A stretch of DNA of 64,000 nucleotides, taken from contig NZ_CVPC01000010.1 of assembly GCF_001049735.1 (NCBI RefSeq), forward strand, positions 9,659-73,658, written 5' to 3'. The DNA comes from Nereida ignava. Its GTDB lineage: Bacteria > Pseudomonadota > Alphaproteobacteria > Rhodobacterales > Rhodobacteraceae. This document shows, piece by piece, positions 16,524 through 26,059 of this stretch; the first letter of the stretch is position 1, and each line of letters starts with the position of its first letter. Under the pieces are notes generated by a model. It did no database searches. It saw only the letters and a list, made by a program, of their open reading frames with translations, and was not told the origin of the DNA. The position numbers were made by a program, and so were the translations under genes.

Positions 16524-17494
16524 GATTGAAGCCTTTTTGCAATGATGGCGCGGGTTTCAGCAGAGCAGAATGCCGCCTCAAGGGCGTTTTGCTCAACTTC
16601 GCGGAAAATCTCATCGTCCCAGCCAAAGTGGTGGGCAAGACGGCCGTATTCATTCGTCATGGTGGTGTGAAAGAACGGCGGATCATCTGTGCTAACGGTC
16701 ACTTTGACACCTCTGGCACGCAGCTTTTCTATGGGATGTGACGCCCAGTTCGGCACGACCCCAAGCGCCACGTTTGAACCGGGACAGACTTCAAGGGTGA
16801 TGTCATTCTCAATCAGCCGGTCGCAAAGCGCCAAATCAGTGATGGCTTGCACCCCGTGACCGATGCGCGAAATGCCCGGCAATTGGTCAAGGGTGTCGCG
16901 AACCATCGCCGCACCGCCCCACTCGCCGGCATGCGCCGTCAGGCCAAGCCCCGCTTCGCGCGCGCAGTCAAAAGCCCACGCAAAATCGCGCGGTGCGCCA
17001 ACGGTTTCTGCCCCTGCGATGCCAAACCCTGTGATGAAGTCACCCACGGTTTCAGCCGCACAAATGGCCGTTTCGCGGGATTTTTCGGGCCCGAAGTGGC
17101 GGATGGCCGTGACGCAGCCGCGCAGGGTGATGTGCGGCTCCATCGCGGCGGCGGCTTCTTGGATTGCAGCGAGGTATTCGCGCCACGCGCCCACATCGCG
17201 CCCCCCGCAAAAATCTGGCGACAGGAACGTTTCGGCGTAAACAACCCCGTGTTCGGCACAATCTTGCAGCACCGCTGTGGTGAGACGCGCGTAATCTTCG
17301 TGCGTTTTGAGCGCTTGGGTCGCCGCCTCATAGACATCCAGAAAGCCCGCAAAATCCGCATAGGCGTAATTGCCACGTTCATCAAAAATGCCCGAGATAT
17401 CGAGCTTTTTCTCAGCGGCGAGGCCCTTGATGAACGCAGGCGACGCGGCACCTTCCAAGTGCAAATGCAACTCAAGCTTGGGGCGGTTCTTCAT
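16520..17494 (-). CDS. add: Adenosine deaminase
   Basis: Zinc-dependent deaminase of 324 residues converting adenosine or deoxyadenosine to inosine or deoxyinosine. The metal ligands are seen in ELHLHLEGA at the N-terminus, HAGEWGG, and STDDPPFF; the catalytic region RIGHGV and CPGSNVALG are also present. An adenine deaminase of the same superfamily is the main alternative, but the company of deoA, deoB and cdd favours the nucleoside enzyme. Both ends overlap neighbours by four bases, so it is embedded in the operon. The protein is slightly shorter than the E. coli enzyme. Confidence 0.92.
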   Translation of the reverse strand: MKNRPKLELHLHLEGAASPAFIKGLAAEKKLDISGIFDERGNYAYADFAGFLDVYEAATQALKTHEDYARLTTAVLQDCAEHGVVYAETFLSPDFCGGRDVGAWREYLAAIQEAAAAMEPHITLRGCVTAIRHFGPEKSRETAICAAETVGDFITGFGIAGAETVGAPRDFAWAFDCAREAGLGLTAHAGEWGGAAMVRDTLDQLPGISRIGHGVQAITDLALCDRLIENDITLEVCPGSNVALGVVPNWASHPIEKLRARGVKVTVSTDDPPFFHTTMTNEYGRLAHHFGWDDEIFREVEQNALEAAFCSAETRAIIAKRLQS

Positions 17495-18693
17495 ATGGCG
17501 GGTGTCCCTTTTCCGTTTTGTTTCAGGCCAATATGGGCTGCGAGCGTAGCGCCTACATCGGCAAAGTTGATGGCGCCAAGCTCACCAGATGTGGCCAAGG
17601 CAGGTCCCACGACAGGCACCCGTTCGCGGGTATGATCGGTGCCGCGCCACGTGGGATCATTGCCGTGATCGGCAGTGATCAACAGCAGATCATCGGGCGC
17701 AAGACGTGCCAAAAGACGCGGCAATTGCGCGTCAAACCATTCAAGATGGCGCGCATATCCCGCCACATCGCGGCGGTGGCCATATTCGCTGTCAAACTCG
17801 ACGAAATTGGCAAAAACGAATGCGCCGTCTTGGGCTGTGCCCGCCAGATCAATTAGGTCTTCCATCAGTTTTGCATCAGGCCCTTTGGTGCAATCAGTGA
17901 TGCCGCGCATGCTGAAAATATCGCCGATTTTGCCCACGGCGTGAACCGCGCGGCCTTCGGCGGCGGCGAAATCCATCAAGACATCTTCGGGGGGCAGCAA
18001 AGCAAAATCACGGCGGTGGGGCGTGCGCGTAAATGCCCCCGCAGCCCCCACAAAAGGCCGTGCAATAACGCGGCCGATACCCATTTTATGCAGCATAGGC
18101 GCGAGTTCGGCACATAAATCATAAAGCCGCTGAAGGCCGAAAATTTCCTCGTGGGCGGCGATTTGGAAAACGCTGTCAACGGAGGTGTAGCAGATGGGCC
18201 AGCCAGTCCTAAGGTGCTCTGGCCCGAAGTCATCAAGCACGCCTGTGCCGCTGGCATGACAATTGGCAAGAGAGCCTTCGGTGCCTGCGATGCGCGCGAC
18301 GGCCTCCAAGATTTCAGGCGGGAAAGCCACCGGAGTTTGGGGGAAATAATGCCACTCAAACGGGACCGGCAGGCCCGCCAATTCCCAGTGCCCTGAGGGG
18401 GTATCTTTGCCAATGCTATGTTCGGTCGCACTTCCCCAAAGGCCCGCAATCGGGCCCGAGGTCGCGTCAAGAAGGCGGCTGTGACCGCTGGCTTGGGCAA
18501 CAGCCGCACCCAAGCCAAAGGACAGTAAATTGGGAATGTTGAGCGGACCGGACCGCCCCACGTCTGCTTGCCCGTTTGCACAGGCATCAGCGATGTGGCC
18601 AAGGGTATTTGCCCCTTCGTCGCCAAAAGCCGCCGCATCAGGCGCGCCGCCACAGCCAACGGAATCCATCACAACCAAAAACGCGCGACCCAT
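17491..18693 (-). CDS. deoB: Phosphopentomutase
   Basis: Alkaline-phosphatase-superfamily mutase of 400 residues that interconverts (deoxy)ribose 1- and 5-phosphate, linking nucleoside phosphorylase to the pentose pathway. The metal-binding start AFLVVMDSVGCGGAPDA, GANTLGHI, and the C-terminal LLITADHGNDPTWRGTDHT are clear signatures. It starts three bases after deoA and overlaps add by four bases. The acceptor product deoxyribose 5-phosphate needs a DeoC aldolase, which is not in this window. Confidence 0.97.
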   Translation of the reverse strand: MGRAFLVVMDSVGCGGAPDAAAFGDEGANTLGHIADACANGQADVGRSGPLNIPNLLSFGLGAAVAQASGHSRLLDATSGPIAGLWGSATEHSIGKDTPSGHWELAGLPVPFEWHYFPQTPVAFPPEILEAVARIAGTEGSLANCHASGTGVLDDFGPEHLRTGWPICYTSVDSVFQIAAHEEIFGLQRLYDLCAELAPMLHKMGIGRVIARPFVGAAGAFTRTPHRRDFALLPPEDVLMDFAAAEGRAVHAVGKIGDIFSMRGITDCTKGPDAKLMEDLIDLAGTAQDGAFVFANFVEFDSEYGHRRDVAGYARHLEWFDAQLPRLLARLAPDDLLLITADHGNDPTWRGTDHTRERVPVVGPALATSGELGAINFADVGATLAAHIGLKQNGKGTPAI

Positions 18694-18696
18694 GGT

Positions 18697-20016
18697 TTAG
18701 CCCCCCTGCCCGACACGTTTGTAAATGGTCGGCGGCAGGTCCATCGGCGCATCGCCAAGGGTGATCGCCGCGCGGATGATTTTGGTCGCGGCGTCAGCGT
18801 CATGCTCGGAACGGGCGTGCAACATACACAGCGGGACATCCGCGTCGATCTGATCGCCCAAAGCCGCGATGTCCGACAGGCCAACAGAGTGATCAATCCG
18901 CCCGCCGATCGTTTTGCGCCCGCCACCAAGATGCACAACAAGCTGGCCCAATGCCTCGCCGTCGATGGCGGTGACAAAGCCCGCGCGCGGCGGCAGAACC
19001 TCTTGCATTACAGGCGCGCTTGGCAAGCGGTCTTCCCAACGATCGACAAAATCATGGGGCCCGCCCATGGCGCTGATCATGCGGCCAAAGACCTCGGCGG
19101 CGTTGCCATTGTAGAATGTATCCGCGATCAAATCGGCGCCTTGGGTGGCGTCTTGGGCAAGGCCCACGCTGGCCAAAACAGAGCCTGCCAGATTGGCGGC
19201 CATGTCGGGCAAATCATGATCAACCCCGTCGCCCGTTAAGGCATGCAGGGCCTCGGAAAGTTCCAGCGCATTGCCCATAGATTTGGCCAGCGGTTGGTTC
19301 ATGTCCGTGATGAGGGCGGTGGTTTTGCATCCCGCACCGTTGGCCACACTGACCAAAGCATTGGCCAGCACTTCGGCTTCGGCCACGGTTTTCATGAACG
19401 CGCCACTGCCCATTTTGATATCGAGCACCAGCGCATCAAGACCGGCCGCAAGCTTTTTGGACAAGATCGACGCGGTGATCAGGGCCGTGCTTTTCACCGT
19501 GCCTGTCACGTCACGGACCGCGTAAAGGCGTTTGTCAGCGGGGGCCACATCTGTGCTTGCGGCGACGATGGCGCAGCCGACCTCGCCCACTATTTTGCGA
19601 AACTTCGCGGGCGCGATATCGGCGGTGATGCCCGGGATGGATTCCAGTTTATCAAGTGTGCCGCCCGTGTGCCCAAGCCCGCGGCCTGAAATCATCGGGA
19701 CGTATGCGCCACAAGCTGCAAGCGCGGGCGCGATCAAGAACGAGGTGCAATCCCCAACGCCGCCCGTTGAGTGTTTGTCGATCACCGGCCCATCAAGGCC
19801 CCATTCCAGCACAGTGCCGCTATCGCGCATTTGCGTTGTCAGGGCCAAAAGCCCCTCGTCCCCCAGCCCGTGCAAACACACGGCCATGGCAAAAGCGCCC
19901 GCCTGTGCATCAGTCATGGAGCCGTCCACAAGGCCACGCACGATCTGGGCAATTTCATCCCGATCTGGCGGCGTGCCACCGCGAAACTGATCAAGTAGAG
20001 GGGCGAAAGATGTCAT
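18697..20016 (-). CDS. deoA: Thymidine phosphorylase
   Basis: Phosphorolytic enzyme of 439 residues splitting thymidine or deoxyuridine into base and deoxyribose 1-phosphate. Signature sequences are DKHSTGGVGD, SGRGLGHTGGTLDKLESI and DIKMGSGAFMKT, with a typical N-terminal helical domain beginning FRGGTPPDRDEI. Its product is the substrate of the adjacent deoB. The start overlaps the cdd stop by four bases. Length is that of the proteobacterial enzyme. Confidence 0.97.
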   Translation of the reverse strand: MTSFAPLLDQFRGGTPPDRDEIAQIVRGLVDGSMTDAQAGAFAMAVCLHGLGDEGLLALTTQMRDSGTVLEWGLDGPVIDKHSTGGVGDCTSFLIAPALAACGAYVPMISGRGLGHTGGTLDKLESIPGITADIAPAKFRKIVGEVGCAIVAASTDVAPADKRLYAVRDVTGTVKSTALITASILSKKLAAGLDALVLDIKMGSGAFMKTVAEAEVLANALVSVANGAGCKTTALITDMNQPLAKSMGNALELSEALHALTGDGVDHDLPDMAANLAGSVLASVGLAQDATQGADLIADTFYNGNAAEVFGRMISAMGGPHDFVDRWEDRLPSAPVMQEVLPPRAGFVTAIDGEALGQLVVHLGGGRKTIGGRIDHSVGLSDIAALGDQIDADVPLCMLHARSEHDADAATKIIRAAITLGDAPMDLPPTIYKRVGQGG

Positions 20017-20411
20017 TTGGCCATGTGATCGGCGTTAAAGACACCGGGCAAAAGGTCTTCGAGGGTCATGGAAAGCGTCGTGCCGCCGGTTGTGCCCATG
20101 GTGACCACCACATCGCCTGCGCCAAACTCGCGCAGCTTTTGACGGCACCCGCCGCACGGCGGCACCGGGGTTGGCGACCCCGCGATCACGGCGACCTCAA
20201 CGATGCGCCCTTGTCCCGCGGCGACCATGGCCGCCAGCGCGCCCGCTTCAGCACAGGTTCCTTCGGGATAGGCCACGTTTTCAACGTTGCAGCCCACGAA
20301 CACATCACCCGCGTCCGTGCGTACTGCGGCCCCCACTTGGAAGTTGGAATAAGGAGCGTACGCATTTTTCATAACCGCATGAGCGGCCTGCATGAGCGGT
20401 GATGTTGACAT
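20013..20411 (-). CDS. cdd: Cytidine deaminase
   Basis: Zinc enzyme of 132 residues, the homotetrameric short form, deaminating cytidine and deoxycytidine to uridine and deoxyuridine. The zinc site is CAEAGALAA with the catalytic glutamate and PPCGGCRQKLREF with two cysteine ligands; YSNFQVGAAV is the substrate-binding start. The ATG at 20411 is chosen over one ten codons upstream because GAGAGGA lies seven bases before it. It is the first gene of the nucleoside operon, and divergent from maeB; the shared 176-base region must carry its promoter. Confidence 0.96.
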   Translation of the reverse strand: MSTSPLMQAAHAVMKNAYAPYSNFQVGAAVRTDAGDVFVGCNVENVAYPEGTCAEAGALAAMVAAGQGRIVEVAVIAGSPTPVPPCGGCRQKLREFGAGDVVVTMGTTGGTTLSMTLEDLLPGVFNADHMAK

Positions 20412-20553
20412 GTCTGGTTCCTCTCGGCTTAACGCCAGCATAACTCGGGTTTAGGGTGAGTAAAACGGAGATCACCGCCCATGTCACCGTGCAATCGAAC
20501 AGCGCGCGCGCACCACGTGAAAATATTGCCATTGGCAGGCTGTGAAAAAAGTA

Positions 20554-20567
20554 GTTTAACGTTAAAC
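20554..20567. promoter_or_regulatory. Palindrome upstream of maeB
   Basis: GTTTAACGTTAAAC is a perfect 14-base palindrome located 20 bases before the maeB start and ten bases before its GGGAGG ribosome site. This is a typical operator position for a dimeric repressor acting on maeB, or on the divergent nucleoside operon. The cognate regulator is unknown. Confidence 0.5.
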
Positions 20568-20587
20568 AAATACCTTGGGAGGGCATT

Positions 20588-22873
20588 ATGACAGACAATT
20601 CCAACCGTGATCCACAGGCATTGCGTCAAGCAGCGTTGGACTATCACCGCCACCCTAAGCCCGGAAAGCTGGAAATTCGCGCAACCAAGCCGCTGGCCAA
20701 CGGACGTGATTTGGCGCGCGCATATTCGCCCGGCGTGGCCGAAGCCTGCATTGAGATCACCAAAGATGCAGAGGCCGCACAAGAATACACATCACGCGGC
20801 AACCTTGTGGCGGTCGTCACGAATGGCTCTGCGGTTTTGGGCCTTGGTAACATCGGCGCGCTTGCCTCAAAACCCGTGATGGAGGGCAAGGCGGTCCTGT
20901 TCAAAAAATTTGCCAACATCGATTGTTTTGACATTGAGTTGAACGAGCCGGACCCCGAAAAACTTGCGGATATTGTCTGCGCGCTTGAGCCAACTTTTGG
21001 CGCGATTAACCTTGAGGATATCAAGGCACCTGATTGTTTTATCGTCGAAAAACTGTGCCGCGAGCGGATGAACATCCCTGTTTTCCACGATGATCAGCAC
21101 GGAACGGCCATTGTTGTGGGGGCCGCCGCAACAAATGCGCTGCACCTTGCGGGTAAAAAGTTTGAGGACATCAAGATCGTCTCTACAGGTGGTGGTGCTG
21201 CGGGCATTGCGTGTCTGAACATGCTGCTGAAACTGGGCGTGAAACGCGAAAATGTGTGGCTGTGCGACATCGAAGGGCTGGTTTACGAAGGCCGCACCAG
21301 CGAGATGACAGATCAAAAAGCCGAATACGCGCAGGCCAGTGATCTGCGCACGCTTGATGAGGTGATTGACGGCGCGGATATGTTCCTTGGGCTGTCGGGC
21401 GCGGGTGTTTTGAAACCTGAGATGGTCGCCAAGATGAGCGACCAACCGATTATTTTTGCACTGGCCAACCCCAACCCCGAGATTGATCCAGAGGCCGCGC
21501 GCGCCGTGGCCCCGAACGCGTTGATTGCGACGGGCCGGTCGGATTTCCCCAACCAAGTCAACAATGTGCTGTGTTTCCCGTTCATTTTCCGCGGTGCGCT
21601 GGACGTGGGCGCGACCGAGATCAACGATGCGATGCAGCTGGCTTGTATCGACGGAATTGCCCAACTCGCCCGCGCCACCACAAGCGCCGAGGCCGCCGAG
21701 GCCTACCGTGGTGAGCAGCTTACGTTCGGGCCGGACTACCTTATTCCCAAGCCGTTTGATCCGCGTCTGATGGGTGTTGTGGCCTCGTCCGTGGCGCGCG
21801 CTGCAATGGAAAGCGGCGTGGCTAAGCGTCCCCTTACGGATGTGGATCAGTACCACGCGGACCTTGATACATCTGTGTTCAAATCAGCGCTTATCATGCG
21901 TCCTGTTTTCCAAGCAGCCAGCACCGCGACACGCCGGATTGTGTTTGCCGAAGGTGAGGACGAGCGCGTGTTGCGCACGGCCCAAGCGCTGCTTGAGGAA
22001 ACCACCGAGACACCCATTCTGATTGGCCGTCCTGATGTGATTGGGCGGCGGTGCGAGCGTGCAGGTCTGAAAATTCGCCCCGAAGATTTAGAGATCGTGA
22101 ACCCGAACCGCGATGATCGTTACCGCGATTACGTGCAGACCTATCACGAGTTGATGGCACGTTCTGGTGTGACCCCTGATTTGGCCCGCGCGATCATGCG
22201 TACCAACACCACTGCCATTGGATCCGTGATGGTGCACCGCGGCGAGGCTGACAGCATGATTTGCGGCACATTTGGTCAGTATTTGTGGCACCTGAACTAC
22301 GTGGAACAGGTGCTTGGCTCGGACGATTTGAAGCCTGCAGGCGCGCTGTCACTGATGATTTTGGAGGATGGCCCCCTCTTTATTGCCGACACGCACATCC
22401 ACGCGATGCCAACGCCCGATCAAGTTGCCCAAACCGTGATCAGTGCTGCGCGCCACGTGCGCCGCTTTGGGATTGAGCCAAAGATTGCGCTGTGTTCAGG
22501 TTCGGAATTTGGCAACCTTGATAGCCAATCTGGACGCACGATGCGCGGTGCGCTGCAGGTTCTTGACGGGTTGGGACTTGATTTCCAATACGAAGGCGAG
22601 ATGCACACGGACAGCGCTTTGGACCCTGATTTGCGCGGTCGCGTCTTCCCGCAGTCGCGCTTGCAAGGGCAGGCCAATGTGTTGATCTACGCCAACACTG
22701 ATGCGGCTGGTGCGACGCGAAACATCCTGAAATCCAAAGCCGGCGGGCTTGAAGTTGGGCCAATTTTGATGGGCATGGGCAACCGTGCGCACATCGTCAC
22801 GCCGTCAATCACGGCGCGCGGGTTGCTTAACATTTCTGCTTTGGCGGGCACGCCTGTGACCCACTACGGCTAA
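20588..22873 (+). CDS. maeB: NADP-dependent malic enzyme with phosphotransacetylase-like domain
   Basis: Protein of 761 residues that decarboxylates malate to pyruvate with NADP. Residues 1 to about 430 are the malic domain, with [36 protein letters not shown] and [15 protein letters not shown] (NADP fold). Residues about 435-761 form a phosphotransacetylase-like regulatory domain without the usual need for catalysis. This fused form is standard in alphaproteobacteria. Strong GGGAGG before the ATG, and a perfect palindrome at 20554-20567 that may control it. It pairs metabolically with icd and prpE in this window by supplying pyruvate and NADPH. Confidence 0.96.
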   Translation: MTDNSNRDPQALRQAALDYHRHPKPGKLEIRATKPLANGRDLARAYSPGVAEACIEITKDAEAAQEYTSRGNLVAVVTNGSAVLGLGNIGALASKPVMEGKAVLFKKFANIDCFDIELNEPDPEKLADIVCALEPTFGAINLEDIKAPDCFIVEKLCRERMNIPVFHDDQHGTAIVVGAAATNALHLAGKKFEDIKIVSTGGGAAGIACLNMLLKLGVKRENVWLCDIEGLVYEGRTSEMTDQKAEYAQASDLRTLDEVIDGADMFLGLSGAGVLKPEMVAKMSDQPIIFALANPNPEIDPEAARAVAPNALIATGRSDFPNQVNNVLCFPFIFRGALDVGATEINDAMQLACIDGIAQLARATTSAEAAEAYRGEQLTFGPDYLIPKPFDPRLMGVVASSVARAAMESGVAKRPLTDVDQYHADLDTSVFKSALIMRPVFQAASTATRRIVFAEGEDERVLRTAQALLEETTETPILIGRPDVIGRRCERAGLKIRPEDLEIVNPNRDDRYRDYVQTYHELMARSGVTPDLARAIMRTNTTAIGSVMVHRGEADSMICGTFGQYLWHLNYVEQVLGSDDLKPAGALSLMILEDGPLFIADTHIHAMPTPDQVAQTVISAARHVRRFGIEPKIALCSGSEFGNLDSQSGRTMRGALQVLDGLGLDFQYEGEMHTDSALDPDLRGRVFPQSRLQGQANVLIYANTDAAGATRNILKSKAGGLEVGPILMGMGNRAHIVTPSITARGLLNISALAGTPVTHYG

Positions 22874-22941
22874 GGGCGGCAGGCGCGTCATCCTATCAGA
22901 TTGAGGGCTAAATCTGCGCAGCGGCATGATTATTTCGTGCT

Positions 22942-22953
22942 GTTTGCGCAAAC
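22942..22953. promoter_or_regulatory. Palindrome upstream of prpE
   Basis: GTTTGCGCAAAC is a perfect 12-base palindrome in the maeB-prpE spacer, 117 bases before prpE. It resembles the TTTGC/GCAAA half sites described for short-chain acyl-CoA regulators such as PccR of Rhodobacter and RamB. A second perfect palindrome, GCACCGCGGTGC, lies 13 bases downstream at 22966-22977. Role in propionate control is inferred from position and resemblance. Confidence 0.45.
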
Positions 22954-23069
22954 GGTCCCTTGCCAGCACCGCGGTGCATACGCTTAATGCGCCCGACCAA
23001 TTCTGCGCGGCCTCGCTTCGGCGGGAATGCAGCGCGGGAACGATGGTGCATCTGAGAGGACCCTGACCG

Positions 23070-24959
23070 ATGAGCTATGCCAACACTTACGCCGCGTGGC
23101 GCAACGACCCCGAAGCATTCTGGATGGGCGCTGCCCAACAGATCGCGTGGGACCGCGCCCCAACCAAAGCGCTGTTTGCCGAAAACGCGCCGATGTATGA
23201 GTGGTTCAGCGACGGTTTGGTGAACACGTGTTACAATGCCGTTGACCGCCACGTGGACGCAGGGCGCGGCGATCAGCCGGCAATCATTTACGACAGCCCC
23301 GTCACAGGCAGTCAGCGTACTTTGACGTATTCCCAATTGCGCGACGAAGTTGCCGGTTTTGCAGGCGGCTTGGCGGCCCAAGGCGTGGGCAAAGGCGACC
23401 GCGTTTTGATTTACATGCCCATGGTTGCCGAAGCGATTGTGGCGATGTTGGCGTGCGGACGCATCGGGGCGATCCACTCGGTTGTGTTTGGCGGTTTTGC
23501 GGCCCACGAATTGGCCGTACGCATTGATGACGCCCAGCCCAAATGCATCGTAGCTGCGTCTTGTGGTATCGAAGGCAGCAAGACAATCGCTTATAAGCCA
23601 TTGCTTGATACGGCCATCGACAGCGCCACCCACAAGCCCGAGACCTGCGTGATTTTGCAGCGCGAGCAGCTGAGCTGTGATCTGGGGCCACGTGATCTGG
23701 ATTGGCACGCGTTTCAACAAGGCACTCAGCCTGCCGCGTGTCTTCCCGTTGAAGGCAACCACCCCGCCTATATCCTGTATACCAGTGGCACGACCGGCGC
23801 GCCCAAGGGCGTTGTGCGCCACACAGGCGGGCATTTGGTGGCAATGAACTGGACCATGAAAAACGTCTATGACGTTGAACCCGGTGATGTGTTTTGGGCC
23901 GCTTCTGACGTGGGTTGGGTCGTGGGGCACAGCTATATTTGCTACGCGCCGTTGATCCACGGCAACACCACCATCGTGTTTGAAGGCAAGCCAGTTGGTA
24001 CCCCTGATGCGGGCACGTTCTGGCGCGTGATGTCAGAGCACAAAGTCAAAGTGTTCTTTACCGCTCCGACCGCGTTCCGTGCCGTAAAACGCGAGGACCC
24101 AGAAGGTAAGCTGTTTGCCAATTACGACCTGCCCCATCTGAAATCGATCTTCTTAGCAGGTGAGCGCGCAGACCCCGACACGATCAAATGGCTGGGCAAT
24201 ATGACTGGCCTGCCGGTGATCGACCACTGGTGGCAAACCGAGACCGGTTACGCCATTGCGGGCAACCCGATGGGCATTGAGCCGCTACCTGTCAAAATCG
24301 GTTCCCCCACAGTGCCGATGCCCGGCTATGACGTGCAAATTCTTGATGACGGCGGCCACCCGCTGCCTGCGGGCGAGTTGGGCGCGATCACAATCAAACT
24401 GCCCCTGCCGCCTGGATGCCTGCCAACCCTTTGGAACGCCGAAGACAGGTTCAAAAGCAGCTATCTTGAGGCCTTTCCGGGATATTACGAGACAGGCGAT
24501 GCGGGCATGATTGATGAGGACGGCTATGTCTACATCATGGCGCGCACGGATGACGTGATTAACGTGGCAGGTCACCGCCTAAGCACAGGCGCGATGGAAG
24601 AAGTCTTAGCCGCCCACAAAGACGTTGCCGAATGCGCCGTGATCGGCGTGAACGACGCGCTAAAAGGTCAGTTGCCATTGGGCTTTTTGTGCCTGAACGC
24701 GGGCGTGGACCGTGACCCAAGCGAAATTGTCGCCGACGTGATCGCAGATGTGCGCGGCCAAATCGGGCCTGTTGCGGCGTTTAAACTGGCGGTGGTTGTT
24801 GACCGGTTGCCCAAGACACGATCGGGCAAAATCCTGCGCGGCGTCATGGCCAAAATTGCCGACAGCGCGCCCTATAAAGAGCCCGCGACCATTGATGATC
24901 CGGCGATCCTTGATGAAATTAGGGCCGCACTTCAGACCCTTGGCTACGCGAAAAGCTAA
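23070..24959 (+). CDS. prpE: Propionate-CoA ligase
   Basis: AMP-forming short-chain acyl-CoA synthetase of 629 residues, activating propionate (and less well acetate). The phosphate loop is YTSGTTGAPKGVVRHTGG, followed by FWAASDVGWVVGHSY, DHWWQTETG and the C-terminal RSGKILRG with the acetylatable catalytic lysine. The N-terminus YAAWRNDPEAFW and the length separate PrpE from acetyl-CoA synthetase (about 650 residues). AGAGGA lies before the ATG. It is apparently monocistronic or followed by the small CIA30-like gene 54 bases on. No methylcitrate genes are nearby, so propionyl-CoA probably goes through the methylmalonyl route elsewhere. Confidence 0.93.
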   Translation: MSYANTYAAWRNDPEAFWMGAAQQIAWDRAPTKALFAENAPMYEWFSDGLVNTCYNAVDRHVDAGRGDQPAIIYDSPVTGSQRTLTYSQLRDEVAGFAGGLAAQGVGKGDRVLIYMPMVAEAIVAMLACGRIGAIHSVVFGGFAAHELAVRIDDAQPKCIVAASCGIEGSKTIAYKPLLDTAIDSATHKPETCVILQREQLSCDLGPRDLDWHAFQQGTQPAACLPVEGNHPAYILYTSGTTGAPKGVVRHTGGHLVAMNWTMKNVYDVEPGDVFWAASDVGWVVGHSYICYAPLIHGNTTIVFEGKPVGTPDAGTFWRVMSEHKVKVFFTAPTAFRAVKREDPEGKLFANYDLPHLKSIFLAGERADPDTIKWLGNMTGLPVIDHWWQTETGYAIAGNPMGIEPLPVKIGSPTVPMPGYDVQILDDGGHPLPAGELGAITIKLPLPPGCLPTLWNAEDRFKSSYLEAFPGYYETGDAGMIDEDGYVYIMARTDDVINVAGHRLSTGAMEEVLAAHKDVAECAVIGVNDALKGQLPLGFLCLNAGVDRDPSEIVADVIADVRGQIGPVAAFKLAVVVDRLPKTRSGKILRGVMAKIADSAPYKEPATIDDPAILDEIRAALQTLGYAKS

Positions 24960-25013
24960 GCGGTTGCGCAAGGCTGCACTGGACATCTGACGCCAAGTGC
25001 CCACTTTAAGGGT

Positions 25014-25487
25014 ATGGTAATTAATGACTTTTCGAGCTTGGATTTATGGCGCTTTGTCACCGACGGGGTGATGGGCGGTGTCTCTGAGGGCACCATGACG
25101 CGGGGCCGCGAGGGGGACGTTGATTATGTTCGCCTGAGCGGTGACGTGAGCACAGAAAATAATGGCGGGTTCATTCAAATCCGCCGTGATATGCCGCCGT
25201 TGCCGCCCGAAGCGCAAGTGCTGACCCTGCGGGTGCGGGGCAATGGTGCGTCCTATTTTGCCAACCTGCGTACAACAGATGCCAAACGTCCATGGCACAG
25301 TTACCGCGCGGAATTTCAGACCACAAATGAATGGCGTGATATCACGTTGCCTTTGGCCGATTTTGCCCCTGCGGGACGCGGCTTTGATGTGCCGCTCAAT
25401 ACCCAAAATATCCGCGCCATCGGCATCATCGCCTATGGCCGCGATTATACGGCTGACGTCAGCGTGGCACAGATCGGCTGGAGGTAG
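25014..25487 (+). CDS. CIA30-like (NDUFAF1 family) protein
   Basis: Protein of 157 residues resembling the CIA30 domain, a galactose-binding-like beta sandwich found in the complex I assembly factor NDUFAF1. The N-terminal pattern WRFVTDGVMGGVSEGTM and the later RPWHSYRAEFQTTNEWRDIT, then NIRAIGIIAYGRD are characteristic. There is no signal peptide. The ATG at 25014 is chosen because the conserved domain begins with the following DFSS. It ends eight bases before the convergent lipoprotein gene. Function in bacteria is uncertain; the link with complex I is established only for the eukaryotic relative. Confidence 0.8.
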   Translation: MVINDFSSLDLWRFVTDGVMGGVSEGTMTRGREGDVDYVRLSGDVSTENNGGFIQIRRDMPPLPPEAQVLTLRVRGNGASYFANLRTTDAKRPWHSYRAEFQTTNEWRDITLPLADFAPAGRGFDVPLNTQNIRAIGIIAYGRDYTADVSVAQIGWR

Positions 25488-25495
25488 CGCAGCGG

Positions 25496-26059
25496 CTATC
25501 GCGCGGATGGACCACGCAGCGGTTTGGGTTCTGCAAAATAACTAAGGACGAACGCAGGTTGGCCGCGCAGAATTGTTCCGTCTGGTGTTTCAGACAGGCC
25601 AACCAGCACCCCGCCCCGTTCAAAAAATGCAATGCAGCTTGGGCCAAATGTGCGGGCCGTTTGCAAAAATAACTCAGCCAAATTTGCGTTATCCTGCGCG
25701 GTCAACTGATCGCCCGTGACTTTTGCGGTGGTGCTTTTACCGTCCGTGCACAGCCGCGCGCCCTCAGGCCGAAGGGTGTCCGTGACCGTCATCACCGCCC
25801 CAAGATCCGCATCAAGAATAAAGGTTGAGCGCGCCTGAACCGTGCCGTCAATGCGCGCTTGGTACGTTGAAATCATCTCGCAGCTATCGGTCTCCAGGTC
25901 GTAGTTTGCACACTCAAACGGAGTTGCAGCAGTGCGCTTCAGCAGCTCTTGAAAGCCAATTCGGTCTTGCGGGCCAACGCGCAAACTACACGCTGTGAGC
26001 AATGCAGATGCAAACATCAAACCAGCAACAACAGCCGCGCGGCGCAGCGGGTGGATCAT
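25496..26059 (-). CDS. Predicted lipoprotein of unknown function
   Basis: Protein of 187 residues with a lipoprotein signal peptide; the lipobox is LLTACS with the lipidated cysteine near residue 24. The mature part contains three further cysteines (FECANY, DSCEMI, PSCIAFF) that could form disulfides in the periplasm, and no recognisable domain. The start overlaps the nadK stop by four bases, so the two are co-transcribed, although no functional link is obvious. Retention in the inner or outer membrane cannot be decided; the residue after the cysteine is serine, which in enteric bacteria favours the outer membrane. Confidence 0.75.
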   Translation of the reverse strand: MIHPLRRAAVVAGLMFASALLTACSLRVGPQDRIGFQELLKRTAATPFECANYDLETDSCEMISTYQARIDGTVQARSTFILDADLGAVMTVTDTLRPEGARLCTDGKSTTAKVTGDQLTAQDNANLAELFLQTARTFGPSCIAFFERGGVLVGLSETPDGTILRGQPAFVLSYFAEPKPLRGPSAR

